A DNA stretch of 64,000 bases from CAXXOK01 sp963678055 (GCA_963678055.1 OY782679.1:2232001-2296000); one strand, 5' to 3'; shown: positions 44,076 to 52,575, numbered from the stretch's first letter. A program made the numbers and translations. The notes: generated from the sequence alone by a model not told the origin.

Positions 44076-45020
44076 TTGACTAGCGCCAACAAAACCGTTC
44101 CGTTTATCCGAAAAAGCCGCAGAATCAAGGCCAGCACATCCGACAGGATGGTGACCGTGATTACCTATATTCTTTACACCTTTTTCGCGCTTGTTTGTAT
44201 TTACCCGTTCTACTATGTCATCATCAATTCTATTAGCGCCAATGACTTGAGCGAACAAGGCAAGATTATTTTCTATCCGAGGGCGATTCATTTCAACAAT
44301 TATATCTCCGTGATAAAAATACCCAGTCTTTTAGATGCTGCGGTGGTTTCCGTTCTCAGAACGTCCATTGGCAGCATACTGACGGTGTTCGTCTCCGGTT
44401 TTCTGGGCTATATGTTTACCCGGGAAACCATGTGGCACAGGAAGCTATGGTATCGCATTATTGTTGTGACGATGTATTTTAACGCGGGCCTGATCCCGTG
44501 GTTTCTGACCATGAAACTGTTGGGGTTGACGAACAACTTCTGGGGTTATATCTTCCCGCTGATTATACAGCCGTTTTTCATCGTGCTTTGTAAGACCTAT
44601 GTGGAATCCGTTCCCAGAGAGATACAGGACGCGGCAGAAATCGATGGCGCGGGAACGCTGCGCATCTTTTTCTCCATCATGATCTCCGTCATCAAGCCCA
44701 TTTTGGCTACGATTGCCGTATTTGCGGCCGTAAACCAGTGGAATTCCTTTCAGGATACCTTGCTGCTGGTTACCGAACCTAAGCTGTATACCCTGCAATA
44801 TGTGCTGTATCAGTATATCAATCAGGCCAGCTCCTTGAAAGCACTGGTCAGCAACGCCTCTACCAGCTCGCAGATTGCGGCCAGCTTGGCGCATGCGGCT
44901 ACAGCAACCTCCATTCGCATGTCGGTTACGGTTGTTGTAGTACTGCCCATCATGTGCGTATATCCTTTCTTCCAGCGTTTCTTTACCAAGGGAATTATGA
45001 TTGGCGCAGTGAAGGGTTGA
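44076..45020 (+). CDS. Sugar ABC transporter permease, YtcP-like
   Basis: 314 residues from a TTG start at 44076 placed after CTGGAGGATG. YILYTFFALVCIYPFYYVII is the YtcP/LplC-type first segment, and DAAEIDGAGTLRIFFSIMIS is the EAA loop. Long polar stretches near residues 255-275 (SSLKALVSNASTSSQIAAS) match the LplC group. It works as the second half of the importer channel. The next gene begins 63 bases downstream, and no terminator intervenes. Confidence 0.92.
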   Translation: MTSANKTVPFIRKSRRIKASTSDRMVTVITYILYTFFALVCIYPFYYVIINSISANDLSEQGKIIFYPRAIHFNNYISVIKIPSLLDAAVVSVLRTSIGSILTVFVSGFLGYMFTRETMWHRKLWYRIIVVTMYFNAGLIPWFLTMKLLGLTNNFWGYIFPLIIQPFFIVLCKTYVESVPREIQDAAEIDGAGTLRIFFSIMISVIKPILATIAVFAAVNQWNSFQDTLLLVTEPKLYTLQYVLYQYINQASSLKALVSNASTSSQIAASLAHAATATSIRMSVTVVVVLPIMCVYPFFQRFFTKGIMIGAVKG

Positions 45021-45083
45021 TGCCCGCAAATGATAGAGATGAAAGCATGAAATGCTTTTCATTATAATAAAGGAGGACTCAGT

Positions 45084-46772
45084 ATGAAACGGATCTTAGC
45101 GATGACTCTTACTTGTATGCTTCTTCTGACGATGCTTACCTTCAGTGCGGCGACGGCTGAAGAACAAACCCTGATGACGATTGACTTCTACGATGATGCG
45201 GCAAATTATCATGGCATGCAGACGGGATGGTTTGCCAAGGTGGTTAAGGATCGCTTTAATATTGAGCTTAATATTATAGCGCCTCAGGTAGCCGGCGAAG
45301 CCGTCTACGCCACCCGCGCCGCCGAGGGCAATCTGGGCGACGTAATCATCATGGACAAAACGAAGTTTGTGAACTGTGTCAATGCCGGCTTGGTGCGCGA
45401 CATCAGCGATAAACTGCCCGAGTGCGGGTATCTGACACCCTTCACGCTCCAGATCGAAACCTTCAATAAAAACATCGGCGCGCCCGAGGGCGTTGTATAT
45501 GGCATTCCCGATCAGATGACGGATACCTCGCCCGTCACCATCACCGGCGAACTGATCTACTCTCAGCCGCAGGTGCGCTGGGATCTGTATTCTGCCATCG
45601 GCAAACCGCAGGTTGCCGATCTGGCCGGGCTGCTGGACGTGCTGTCCCAGATTCACGAAATCCATCCCGCCAACGACAACGGGGATCCCGCGTATCCCTT
45701 CACGCTGTGGCCGGACTGGGATAACAATGACAACATGAGCGGCCCCGCTAACGTGGTACAGCTGACCACCTGGTACGGCGAAAAGGTCAAGGGCTCCGCG
45801 CTTCTCCTGCCGGATAACACGTTCATGAAAATCTACGACAAGACCGGCGCGTACTACAAAATCACAAAATTCCTCAACGACGCATATCGTATGGGTCTGG
45901 TTGATCCGGAATCCGGCGAGCAGGACTGGAACTCCGTAGCCGCCAAGCTGTCCAACGGACAGGCGGACGTTATGTGGTACAGCTGGGAAATCGGCTTTTG
46001 GAACAGCCAGGAGCGCATGGACAACGGCAGTGCCTTCATGTTCCTGCCCGTGGAAGATATGATGTTCTATGCAGATGCCGATTCTTTCTACGGCTCGACC
46101 CGTGCCTGGGGTCTGGGCATCGGCGTAGAAGGAGAGAAGTATGATCGCATCATGAAATTCCTCGATTGGTATGCCAGCCCCGAAGGCCTGACCTTCCAGC
46201 ATTGCGGCATTGAGGGCCTGAACTACACCGTGAACGAGGACGGCACGTTCTCACCTTATAAGGACAACGCTCTGATGGACAACCTGCCTGTGCCGGAAGA
46301 ATACGGCGGCGGCGGTTACCAGGATGGCAACAACGCGATCAATCAGTGGCTGTGCGCATCCATCTGCACCAACCCCAACACTGGCGAAACCTACGACATG
46401 AAGTACTGGGCTTCCTACAAAGCCAAGAACATGACGCAGATGAAGCAGGAATGGATGGAAACCTTCGGCGCTGAAGACGCTGTTGACTGGATGAAGAAGA
46501 ACGACAGGCTGGTTGCCAGCCCCAACGTATCCGCTACGCTGGCAGATGATACCAACGATATCAGCGTACTGCGCAGCGAGATCAACAATGTGCTATGTAA
46601 GTACACGTGGCAGGCGATCTTTGTGGAGAGCGACGAAGATTTCGAAGCCCTCTGGGACAAGATGATCACCGAGATGGATGGCTACGGCTACGACGAACTG
46701 TATACCTTCGACTGCGCCAAGTGGCAGGTGGAAGTGGACGCAAAAATCGCAGCTGTGGAGGCCATGCAATAA
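45084..46772 (+). CDS. Extracellular sugar-binding protein of the LplA family
   Basis: 562 residues; ATG after AAAGGAGGA. The signal peptide RILAMTLTCMLLLTMLTFSAATA has no lipobox at its cleavage site, so it is probably not lipid-anchored, unlike most LplA relatives. The mature protein opens MTIDFYDDAANYHGMQTGWF, and EGNLGDVIIMDKTKFVNCVN fits the cluster F/B binding proteins of about 550 residues. Tryptophan-rich stretches such as LWPDWDNND and MWYSWEIGFWNS may stack on sugar rings (inference). It is last in the importer operon and is followed by a terminator. Confidence 0.9.
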   Translation: MKRILAMTLTCMLLLTMLTFSAATAEEQTLMTIDFYDDAANYHGMQTGWFAKVVKDRFNIELNIIAPQVAGEAVYATRAAEGNLGDVIIMDKTKFVNCVNAGLVRDISDKLPECGYLTPFTLQIETFNKNIGAPEGVVYGIPDQMTDTSPVTITGELIYSQPQVRWDLYSAIGKPQVADLAGLLDVLSQIHEIHPANDNGDPAYPFTLWPDWDNNDNMSGPANVVQLTTWYGEKVKGSALLLPDNTFMKIYDKTGAYYKITKFLNDAYRMGLVDPESGEQDWNSVAAKLSNGQADVMWYSWEIGFWNSQERMDNGSAFMFLPVEDMMFYADADSFYGSTRAWGLGIGVEGEKYDRIMKFLDWYASPEGLTFQHCGIEGLNYTVNEDGTFSPYKDNALMDNLPVPEEYGGGGYQDGNNAINQWLCASICTNPNTGETYDMKYWASYKAKNMTQMKQEWMETFGAEDAVDWMKKNDRLVASPNVSATLADDTNDISVLRSEINNVLCKYTWQAIFVESDEDFEALWDKMITEMDGYGYDELYTFDCAKWQVEVDAKIAAVEAMQ

Positions 46773-46798
46773 GCCAAACTCCCGATCCAATAAAAAAA

Positions 46799-46830
46799 GG
46801 GCGTCTCATGGAGAGGCGCCCCCTTCCTTT
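46799..46830 (+). terminator. Terminator of the LplB/YtcP operon
   Basis: GGGCGTCTC pairs with GAGGCGCCC (one wobble), followed by CCTTCCTTT, 27 bases after the binding-protein stop. Confidence 0.75.
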
Positions 46831-46929
46831 GGCAATCTCAGTCATGTTACGGTGGCCTTTACACTGCACACATACGGCCATGTCACAGAGCAGATGAAGA
46901 TGGATGCATATATTCAGAAAGCAAAATAG
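46828..46929 (+). pseudogene. Tyrosine-type integrase, C-terminal remnant
   Basis: The last 34 codons before TAG at 46927 read LSHVTVAFTLHTYGHVTEQM plus a short basic tail. This matches the C-terminus of phage-type tyrosine recombinases (LGHSSVAFTLDTYGHV), with the catalytic tyrosine at 46873-46875. No start or other catalytic residues remain. It ends 107 bases from the 3' end of tRNA-Pro, the usual position of an island integrase. Confidence 0.8.
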
Positions 46930-46999
46930 GCGGAAATTTGGCGCAACATGAGCTAGCTGTGATATTTATTTTGGTAGATCATTCTATAACGACAAACGG

Positions 47000-47031
47000 A
47001 AACCCCTGTATCTATTAAAATACAGGGGTTT
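47000..47031 (-). terminator. Terminator after the tRNA pair
   Basis: AAACCCCTGTAT and ATACAGGGGTTT form a perfect twelve-base-pair stem just beyond the tRNA-Pro 3' end. It is symmetrical enough to work in both directions. Confidence 0.8.
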
Positions 47032-47036
47032 CTTTG

Positions 47037-47113
47037 TGGTCGAGGTGACAGGATTTGAACCTGCGACTTCTTGCTCCCGAAGCAAGCGCGCTACCAAACT
47101 GCGCTACACCTCG
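47037..47113 (-). tRNA. tRNA-Pro (CGG)
   Basis: The minus strand reads a cloverleaf: acceptor CGAGGTG/CACCTCG, anticodon stem CTTGC/GCAAG with loop TTCGGGA (anticodon CGG), T-arm GGTTCAAATCC and discriminator A followed by encoded CCA. 77 nucleotides. Downstream partner of tRNA-Thr in one transcript. Confidence 0.96.
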
Positions 47114-47117
47114 ACGT

Positions 47118-47193
47118 TGGAGCCAATAAAGGGACTCGAACCCTTGACCTGCGGTTTACGAAACCGCTGCTCTACCAGCTGAGCTATATTGGC
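47118..47193 (-). tRNA. tRNA-Thr (CGT)
   Basis: Acceptor GCCAATA/TATTGGC, D-arm AGCTCAGCTGGTAGAGC, anticodon stem GCGGT/ACCGC with loop TTCGTAA (anticodon CGT), T-arm GGTTCGAGTCC and encoded CCA. 76 nucleotides. It lies four bases before tRNA-Pro. Confidence 0.96.
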
Positions 47194-47206
47194 ATCAGCG
47201 AAGGGT

Positions 47207-47235
47207 ATTATATCAAATGGCTGTTTGATTGTCTA
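47207..47235 (-). promoter_or_regulatory. Sigma-A promoter of the tRNA pair
   Basis: On the minus strand, TAGACA (47235-47230), a 17-base spacer and a consensus TATAAT (47212-47207) lie 14 bases before tRNA-Thr. Confidence 0.85.
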
Positions 47236-47257
47236 GACATTGTATAAAAAAGTTATT

Positions 47258-47274
47258 GGGTTACCCGGTAACCC
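47258..47274. repeat. Inverted repeat GGGTTACC-C-GGTAACCC
   Basis: A perfect 8-1-8 inverted repeat between the divergent tRNA-Thr promoter and rpmE. It is too short and lacks a U-run for a terminator, so it may be an operator. Confidence 0.45.
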
Positions 47275-47395
47275 GGAAAAGAAACGTTCTGTACTCTGCA
47301 TTTTAGGCTTGCATTCGTCAATTTTCTATGCTATTATGTTCTTCGCGGTTTCATTGAAGCCAATCAATCTGTCATACGCTAAGAGGTGAAATGCA

Positions 47396-47596
47396 ATGAA
47401 AGACAATATCCATCCCAAGTACCATAGAGCAACTGTCCGTTGCGTATGCGGTGAGACGTTTGAAACCGGCTCCACCAGCCCTGAGCTGAAGGTGGAAATC
47501 TGCTCCAAATGCCACCCGTTCTACACCGGCAAACAGAAGCTGGTAGACAGCGGCGGACGTGTGGACAGGTTCAAGAAGCGCTACGGCGTGAAATAA
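47396..47596 (+). CDS. rpmE: Ribosomal protein L31, zinc-binding type
   Basis: 66 residues: MKDNIHPKYHRATVRCVCGE, then ICSKCHPFYTGKQK. The CxC...CxxC set is the zinc site of the C+ form of L31, a surface protein of the 50S subunit. Length and C-terminal VDRFKKRYG are typical. Ribosome-binding site AGAGGTG; its own terminator follows. Bacteria with C+ L31 often swap it for a zinc-free copy under zinc limitation; no second copy is in the window. Confidence 0.97.
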   Translation: MKDNIHPKYHRATVRCVCGETFETGSTSPELKVEICSKCHPFYTGKQKLVDSGGRVDRFKKRYGVK

Positions 47597-47607
47597 TCCA
47601 CATCCAC

Positions 47608-47636
47608 AACCCCGTACCGAAAACGGTACGGGGTTT
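47608..47636 (+). terminator. rpmE terminator
   Basis: ACCCCGTACCG and CGGTACGGGGT form a perfect stem around AAAA and run into TTTTT. Confidence 0.92.
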
Positions 47637-47652
47637 TTCTATACCCATAACC

Positions 47653-47687
47653 AAAAAAAGAGAGCGGCCCGCGTGGGTCGCTCTCTG
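47653..47687 (-). terminator. Terminator of the foldase gene
   Basis: Read on the minus strand, AGAGAGCGACCC pairs with GGGCCGCTCTCT (one mismatch) and is followed by TTTTTT. It is the end of the parvulin-type gene. Confidence 0.9.
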
Positions 47688-47705
47688 TGTGTCGGTTTGC
47701 TGGGT

Positions 47706-49163
47706 TTATTCGGCAGTATCCTCGGCATCGGCATCAGTATCGGTTTCCGATTCCTGAATCTGCTGGACGGAGCGGATAATACCCGTGTACTGGATATCAG
47801 CGCTGTCATACCAGGTGTTAAGCTCTGCGTTGACTTTTTCGTCCATGAGGTTTTGGTGAATTACAGCTTTCAGCTCGTCCGTCAGCTCAATGGGGCCGGA
47901 CGGGGCATCGCCGGCGTACTTGATAATGTGTACGCCATAATCGCTGACAATCGGCTCGGCCACATCACCAACGGCATCCACGGAGAACGACGCTGCGATA
48001 AACTCCGGCACGAAGCTGACAGAGGCCAGAGACACTTCATACCCGTTGGGGTTGTCGCCGGTAGTCATGCCGGGGTCAGTGCCGTACTCGGCCACCAGAT
48101 CATCAAAGGATACGCCATCGGCGATCTTCTGGTTAATCTCGTCAATCGTCGCCTGGACCGATTCGATGATCGCAGCCTTGGCTGCATCAATTTCCTCAGC
48201 GGTTACCGGCGCAGCGGGTTCCTCCGCCTCGGTCGCTTCGGTATTGTCTGCTGTTTCTTCGGTTTCCATTTGCTCTTCAAAACGGGCGACCAAATCGGTG
48301 TAGGTGCTCATGAGCGTTTCATCCACCGGCAGCAAGATATGCTTGATGTAGCGATAGCCCGCCGGGCGGTACCACGGTTCCTGATCGGCATAGCCATACT
48401 GGAACATCAGCATCTGGTTTTCGTAAGCGTCGATATCAAACTCGTAGATATCCTTATCCGCCTGTACAGCCTGATCGTAGTACGCCTGTACTTCTTCGTC
48501 GGACACGGTTACATCCTTGGCAAGCTCATTTTTCATGCGCTCGAAGGTTTCGTTATCGACATAGCTTTCACGCAGGATATCCTGCGAGTAGCCCATCATG
48601 CTGTAGTAGTCTTCCGCTTCGGCATAGGCTGCGTCGCGTTCTTCCTGGGTGCTTTCGTCCGTCAGCGCATAGTTGTAGGACACGTAATTGTCCAGTGCGT
48701 ACTGCCATTCGCTGTCGGCAGTTTCGTACAGGGCGTCGCGCTCTTCCTGGGTAAATTGATCAACACCCAGATCTGCGGCGGTTTGCTTAATCAGCTCAAG
48801 AGAAATGGCTTCTTCCATGGAGAATGCATAGTACAGCTCCAGGCTTTCAGCGTCCGGTTCCCCGTAATAGGTCACCACATGCTCGTAGCTCGCCAGTACT
48901 TCTTCACCGGTGATGTCCACGCCGTTAACCGTGGCGACTACATCGTCCAGGCCCACCTGGAACTGGGTTACAGGGACTGCGGTATTCTCTTCCCCAGTAT
49001 CGGCTACATCCACGTTTTGGATCGTGGGGATGGTTTCCTCTTTTTGCGTTCCGCGAATGATAAAGAACGCCGCAACACCAATAATGATCAATGCCGCAAC
49101 GATGAGTATGGCGATCTGGTATTGCTTAAGTTTTCTGCCTTGTTCGTTTTGTTCCTGATTCAT
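47706..49163 (-). CDS. Membrane-anchored parvulin-type peptidyl-prolyl isomerase (SurA/PrsA-like)
   Basis: 485 residues; ATG after AGAAAGGAA. One N-terminal membrane segment (IAILIVAALIIIGVAAFFII) anchors it outside the cell; there is no lipobox, unlike PrsA. A SurA_N-like region follows (ATVNGVDITGEEVLASYE to about residue 215). A C-terminal parvulin domain begins RYIKHILLP. It is interrupted by about 70 residues rich in Glu, Ala and Thr (ETADNTEATEAEEPAAPVTA) before resuming with GVSFDDLVAEYGTDPGM and VSDYGVHIIKY. It should fold or rescue exported proteins, perhaps including the secreted hydrolases (inference). The C-terminus is very acidic. Confidence 0.88.
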   Translation of the reverse strand: MNQEQNEQGRKLKQYQIAILIVAALIIIGVAAFFIIRGTQKEETIPTIQNVDVADTGEENTAVPVTQFQVGLDDVVATVNGVDITGEEVLASYEHVVTYYGEPDAESLELYYAFSMEEAISLELIKQTAADLGVDQFTQEERDALYETADSEWQYALDNYVSYNYALTDESTQEERDAAYAEAEDYYSMMGYSQDILRESYVDNETFERMKNELAKDVTVSDEEVQAYYDQAVQADKDIYEFDIDAYENQMLMFQYGYADQEPWYRPAGYRYIKHILLPVDETLMSTYTDLVARFEEQMETEETADNTEATEAEEPAAPVTAEEIDAAKAAIIESVQATIDEINQKIADGVSFDDLVAEYGTDPGMTTGDNPNGYEVSLASVSFVPEFIAASFSVDAVGDVAEPIVSDYGVHIIKYAGDAPSGPIELTDELKAVIHQNLMDEKVNAELNTWYDSADIQYTGIIRSVQQIQESETDTDADAEDTAE

Positions 49164-49315
49164 TCTAAATTCCTTTCTGACTGCTAATGAATGCTCAGTA
49201 AAATCCTTTTCATATTATGGCACATGTGTTTGGTACGTGCAAGGGTTTTGTGTATATGCCGCAGAATGTTGCAAATGCGAAGTTTGCAGCGTTTTGAGCG
49301 CATTGGAGGGGTGGC

Positions 49316-49771
49316 ATGCACATCCGAATTTATAAAGGCGAACGCAGGTTGATTCTGCTGGACGGCGAAACGATTGTTTTGTCCGCGCCAGTCGCGCTGG
49401 GCCGCGTGCCTGTCGGCCCCAAAACGCGGGAAGGCGACGGCAAAACACCGGAGGGTATATACACCCTTTGCCTGATCAAACCCGATGGCAAATACGGCCG
49501 CAGTCTGGGCCTGAGCTACCCCAGTGAAAGCGATGCCCGCAAAGCGCTGGATGAGCATGCGATTGACATACCTACCTTCCGCGCGATTGTCAATGCGCAG
49601 CGAAAAGGCCAGCGGCCCCCATGGGGCACAGCGCTTGGCGGTGAGATCTACATTCACGAGGGCGGCACGCACCGCGACTGGACCGAGGGCTGCATTGCTC
49701 TAAACTCCGCCGATATGGACACACTCTTCCCCTATCACAGCGCAATATCGTCCGTCGAAATCCTGCCGTAA
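49316..49771 (+). CDS. L,D-transpeptidase (YkuD) family protein without signal peptide
   Basis: 151 residues, one YkuD domain. IYIHEGGTHRDWTEGCIAL contains the conserved histidine and the S/TxGC-type catalytic cysteine. GRVPVGPKTREGDGKTPEG is the typical preceding loop. The family makes 3-3 crosslinks or anchors proteins on peptidoglycan, but this copy has no signal peptide or membrane segment, like the small ErfK/YbiS-type homologues of uncertain site. ATG after TTGGAGGGG. It is divergent from the foldase gene. Confidence 0.88.
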   Translation: MHIRIYKGERRLILLDGETIVLSAPVALGRVPVGPKTREGDGKTPEGIYTLCLIKPDGKYGRSLGLSYPSESDARKALDEHAIDIPTFRAIVNAQRKGQRPPWGTALGGEIYIHEGGTHRDWTEGCIALNSADMDTLFPYHSAISSVEILP

Positions 49772-49821
49772 TTACTATATAAAACCCGCAATCTAACCCG
49801 CTTAAATTTCATACCAAACAC

Positions 49822-49876
49822 TTGACAATCCACAGAAACAGCGTATACTATATAGTGAAGGTCAAAGTTAGTCAAA
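49822..49876 (+). promoter_or_regulatory. clpB promoter with CtsR operator
   Basis: TTGACA (49822-49827) and TATACT (49844-49849) with 16 bases between. They are followed by GGTCAAAGTTAGTCAAA (49860-49876), which fits the CtsR heptad direct repeat (two [AG]GTCAAA units spaced by three bases). An inverted half-site (TTGACC) follows near 49888. The operator covers the expected transcription start, so CtsR repression released by heat or protein stress is predicted. The ctsR gene is not in the window. Confidence 0.88.
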
Positions 49877-49915
49877 CACCGTTTGCATTGACCTTTTTGT
49901 GAGGAGGAGAGACGT

Positions 49916-52510
49916 ATGAATTTACAACAATTTACCGAAAAAAGTCGCACGGCATTAAGCGACGCACAGCAAATATCCATCGAATATCAAAATCAGGAAG
50001 TCAATCAGGAACACCTGGCGGCGTCTCTGCTAAAGGACACCCAGGGCCTGATTCCCCAACTGCTGCAAAAAATGGGCAAGAACGCTGGTGAGGTCTATAC
50101 ACGCCTATCCGCGCTGATCGACCGGATTCCCAAGGTTTCCGGCCCTGGCCGTGAAATGGATAAAATCTACATCCATCACGATCTGGACAGAGCGCTGACC
50201 GCCGCGCAGGATACTGCCAAGCAGATGAAGGATGAGTTCATCAGCGTGGAACACCTGTTCCTCGGCTTGCTGAAAAAGCCGTCCCCTGCCATGAAGCAGT
50301 TCTGGCGTGATGCGGGGATTGACGAACATGCCTTTTTGGCCGCGCTGCAAACCGTGCGCGGCAATACACGCGTAACCAACGATACCCCGGGAGACACCTA
50401 CGATGCACTGGCCAAGTACGGTCAGGATCTGGTCGAGCTTGCACGTAACCAGAAGCTGGACCCCGTCATCGGACGTGATAACGAAATCCGCAGTGCTATT
50501 CGCATTCTGACACGCAAAACCAAAAATAACCCCGTGCTCATCGGCGAACCCGGCGTTGGTAAAACCGCCATCGCCGAAGGGCTGGCCATCCGTATTGTGC
50601 GCGGTGATGTGCCCGAAAGCTTGCGCGACCGCAAGGTGTTCGCGCTGGATATGGGCGCACTGATTGCAGGCGCGAAGTACCGCGGCGAGTTTGAAGAACG
50701 CCTCAAGGCTGTCCTGGGCGAAATTAAGAAATCCGAGGGCAAAATCCTGCTGTTTATCGACGAACTGCACAACATTGTCGGTGCCGGACGCACCGAGGGC
50801 AGCATGGATGCCGGCAATCTGCTCAAGCCTATGCTGGCACGCGGTGAGTTGCACCTGATTGGCGCAACAACCCTGGACGAGTACCGCAAGTACATTGAAA
50901 AGGATGCCGCCCTGGAGCGCCGTTTCCAGCCCGTGATGGTCAACGAGCCGACGGTCGAGGATACCATCTCCATCCTGCGTGGCCTGAAGGAACGCTACGA
51001 GGTATTCCACGGCGTGCAGATTACCGATGCCGCACTGGTGGCCGCCGCCAAGCTATCCTCCCGCTATATTTCCGATCGCTTCTTGCCGGACAAGGCCATC
51101 GACCTGGTGGACGAGGCCTGTGCCATGATTCGCACCGAGATTGACAGCCTGCCCGCAGAGCTGGACGAAAAACAGCGCCGCATTATGCAGCTGGAGATTG
51201 AGCTGACCAGTCTGAAAAAGGAAAAGGATTCGGCCAGCCGCATGCGCGCCGATATGCTGGAGGAGGAGCTGTCCGATCTGCGTGACCAGTTCTCCGCCAT
51301 GAAAGCACGCTGGGAAAATGAAAAAGCCGATATCCAGAAGGTACAGAAGCTGCGTGAGGAAATCGAAATCCTCAACGCAGAAATCCAGAAAGCACAGCGC
51401 GAGTACGACCTGAACAAGGCCGCTGAATTGCAGTACGGCAAGCTGCCCCAGCTGCAGGCACAGCTGAAAGAACAGGAAACCATCGCCGAGGAAAACAGCA
51501 GCGAAGACAGTCTCCTGCGCGATAAGGTGACCGACGACGAAATTAGCCGCATCGTCAGCCGCTGGACGGGCATCCCCGTGACCCGCATGAAGGAAACCGA
51601 CCGTGAAAAACTGCTGAAACTCCCTGATGAACTGCACAAGCGCGTCGTCGGGCAGGATGAAGCTGTACAAACCGTATCCGAGGCCATTCTGCGCAGCCGC
51701 GCGGGTATCGCCGACGAAAACCGGCCCATCGGCTCGTTCCTGTTCCTGGGCCCCACCGGTGTGGGTAAAACCGAGCTGGCAAAAGCGCTGGCACAAAGCC
51801 TGTTTGACGATGAAAAGAACATGGTGCGTATCGATATGTCCGAGTATATGGAGAAGTTCTCCGTCAGCCGCCTGATTGGCGCGCCTCCGGGATATGTCGG
51901 CTATGATGAGGGCGGTCAACTGTCCGAAGCCATACGCCGCAAGCCCTACAGCGTGGTACTGCTGGATGAAATTGAAAAAGCGCACCCCGAGGTGTTCAAC
52001 ATCCTATTACAGGTGCTGGACGATGGCCGCATTACCGATAGCCAGGGCCGTACCGTGGATTTCAAAAACACGATCATCATCATGACCTCCAACCTCGGCT
52101 CCGGCCTGCTGCTGGATGGCCTGAAAGATGGCGAAATCACGCAGGAAGCCCGCGACGGCGTACTGAAAATGCTAAAGCAGGCCTTCCGGCCGGAGTTCCT
52201 CAACCGTATTGACGATATTGTATTCTACAAACCGCTGGAACGCGGCGAAATCGGCCAGATTGTCCGCCTGCAGGCCAGGCATCTGCAAGATCGTCTGGAA
52301 CACCAGGGTATCCACATGGAGCTGACCGACAAGGCTGTGGACTTCATCGTAGACGCGGCATTCGAGCCCGCTTTTGGCGCACGGCCGCTGAAACGCTACA
52401 TCCAAAGCCATGTCGAAACCCTGATGGCACGCAAGCTGGTCGCCGGTGAACTCACCCCCGGTCAGGTCGTGACAATCGATGTCGACCAAGGCCATCTGGT
52501 TGCAAAATAA
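49916..52510 (+). CDS. clpB: ATP-dependent disaggregase ClpB
   Basis: 864 residues. Clp N-domain repeats (1-145), first AAA+ module with Walker A GEPGVGKT at about 210-217, a coiled-coil middle domain at about 405-525 rich in Glu/Lys/Arg, and second AAA+ module with GPTGVGKT at about 611-618. The IGAPPGYVGYDEGG pore-loop region and the ClpB-type C-terminus follow. The long middle domain and the lack of a ClpP-binding tripeptide loop mark ClpB rather than ClpA/C. It works with DnaK to reactivate aggregated proteins. ATG after GAGGAGGAG. Single-gene transcript ending in a strong terminator. Confidence 0.97.
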   Translation: MNLQQFTEKSRTALSDAQQISIEYQNQEVNQEHLAASLLKDTQGLIPQLLQKMGKNAGEVYTRLSALIDRIPKVSGPGREMDKIYIHHDLDRALTAAQDTAKQMKDEFISVEHLFLGLLKKPSPAMKQFWRDAGIDEHAFLAALQTVRGNTRVTNDTPGDTYDALAKYGQDLVELARNQKLDPVIGRDNEIRSAIRILTRKTKNNPVLIGEPGVGKTAIAEGLAIRIVRGDVPESLRDRKVFALDMGALIAGAKYRGEFEERLKAVLGEIKKSEGKILLFIDELHNIVGAGRTEGSMDAGNLLKPMLARGELHLIGATTLDEYRKYIEKDAALERRFQPVMVNEPTVEDTISILRGLKERYEVFHGVQITDAALVAAAKLSSRYISDRFLPDKAIDLVDEACAMIRTEIDSLPAELDEKQRRIMQLEIELTSLKKEKDSASRMRADMLEEELSDLRDQFSAMKARWENEKADIQKVQKLREEIEILNAEIQKAQREYDLNKAAELQYGKLPQLQAQLKEQETIAEENSSEDSLLRDKVTDDEISRIVSRWTGIPVTRMKETDREKLLKLPDELHKRVVGQDEAVQTVSEAILRSRAGIADENRPIGSFLFLGPTGVGKTELAKALAQSLFDDEKNMVRIDMSEYMEKFSVSRLIGAPPGYVGYDEGGQLSEAIRRKPYSVVLLDEIEKAHPEVFNILLQVLDDGRITDSQGRTVDFKNTIIIMTSNLGSGLLLDGLKDGEITQEARDGVLKMLKQAFRPEFLNRIDDIVFYKPLERGEIGQIVRLQARHLQDRLEHQGIHMELTDKAVDFIVDAAFEPAFGARPLKRYIQSHVETLMARKLVAGELTPGQVVTIDVDQGHLVAK

Positions 52511-52552
52511 ACGCACCTCCAAAGAGCAATCGAACCCCCCAACCCACGGCAC

Positions 52553-52575
52553 AAGGCCGCGCATTGCGCGGCCTT
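52553..52575 (+). terminator. clpB terminator
   Basis: AAGGCCGCGC and GCGCGGCCTT form a perfect ten-base-pair stem with a three-base loop, followed by GTTTGT. Confidence 0.88.

Noticed and set aside
45096..46202. 368-codon minus-strand frame opposite the LplA-like gene
   Set aside because: Antisense shadow of a well-supported binding-protein gene in an operon.
47673..49187. 504-codon plus-strand frame opposite the foldase gene
   Set aside because: The minus strand has a signal anchor, parvulin motifs, a ribosome-binding site and a terminator; the plus frame has none.
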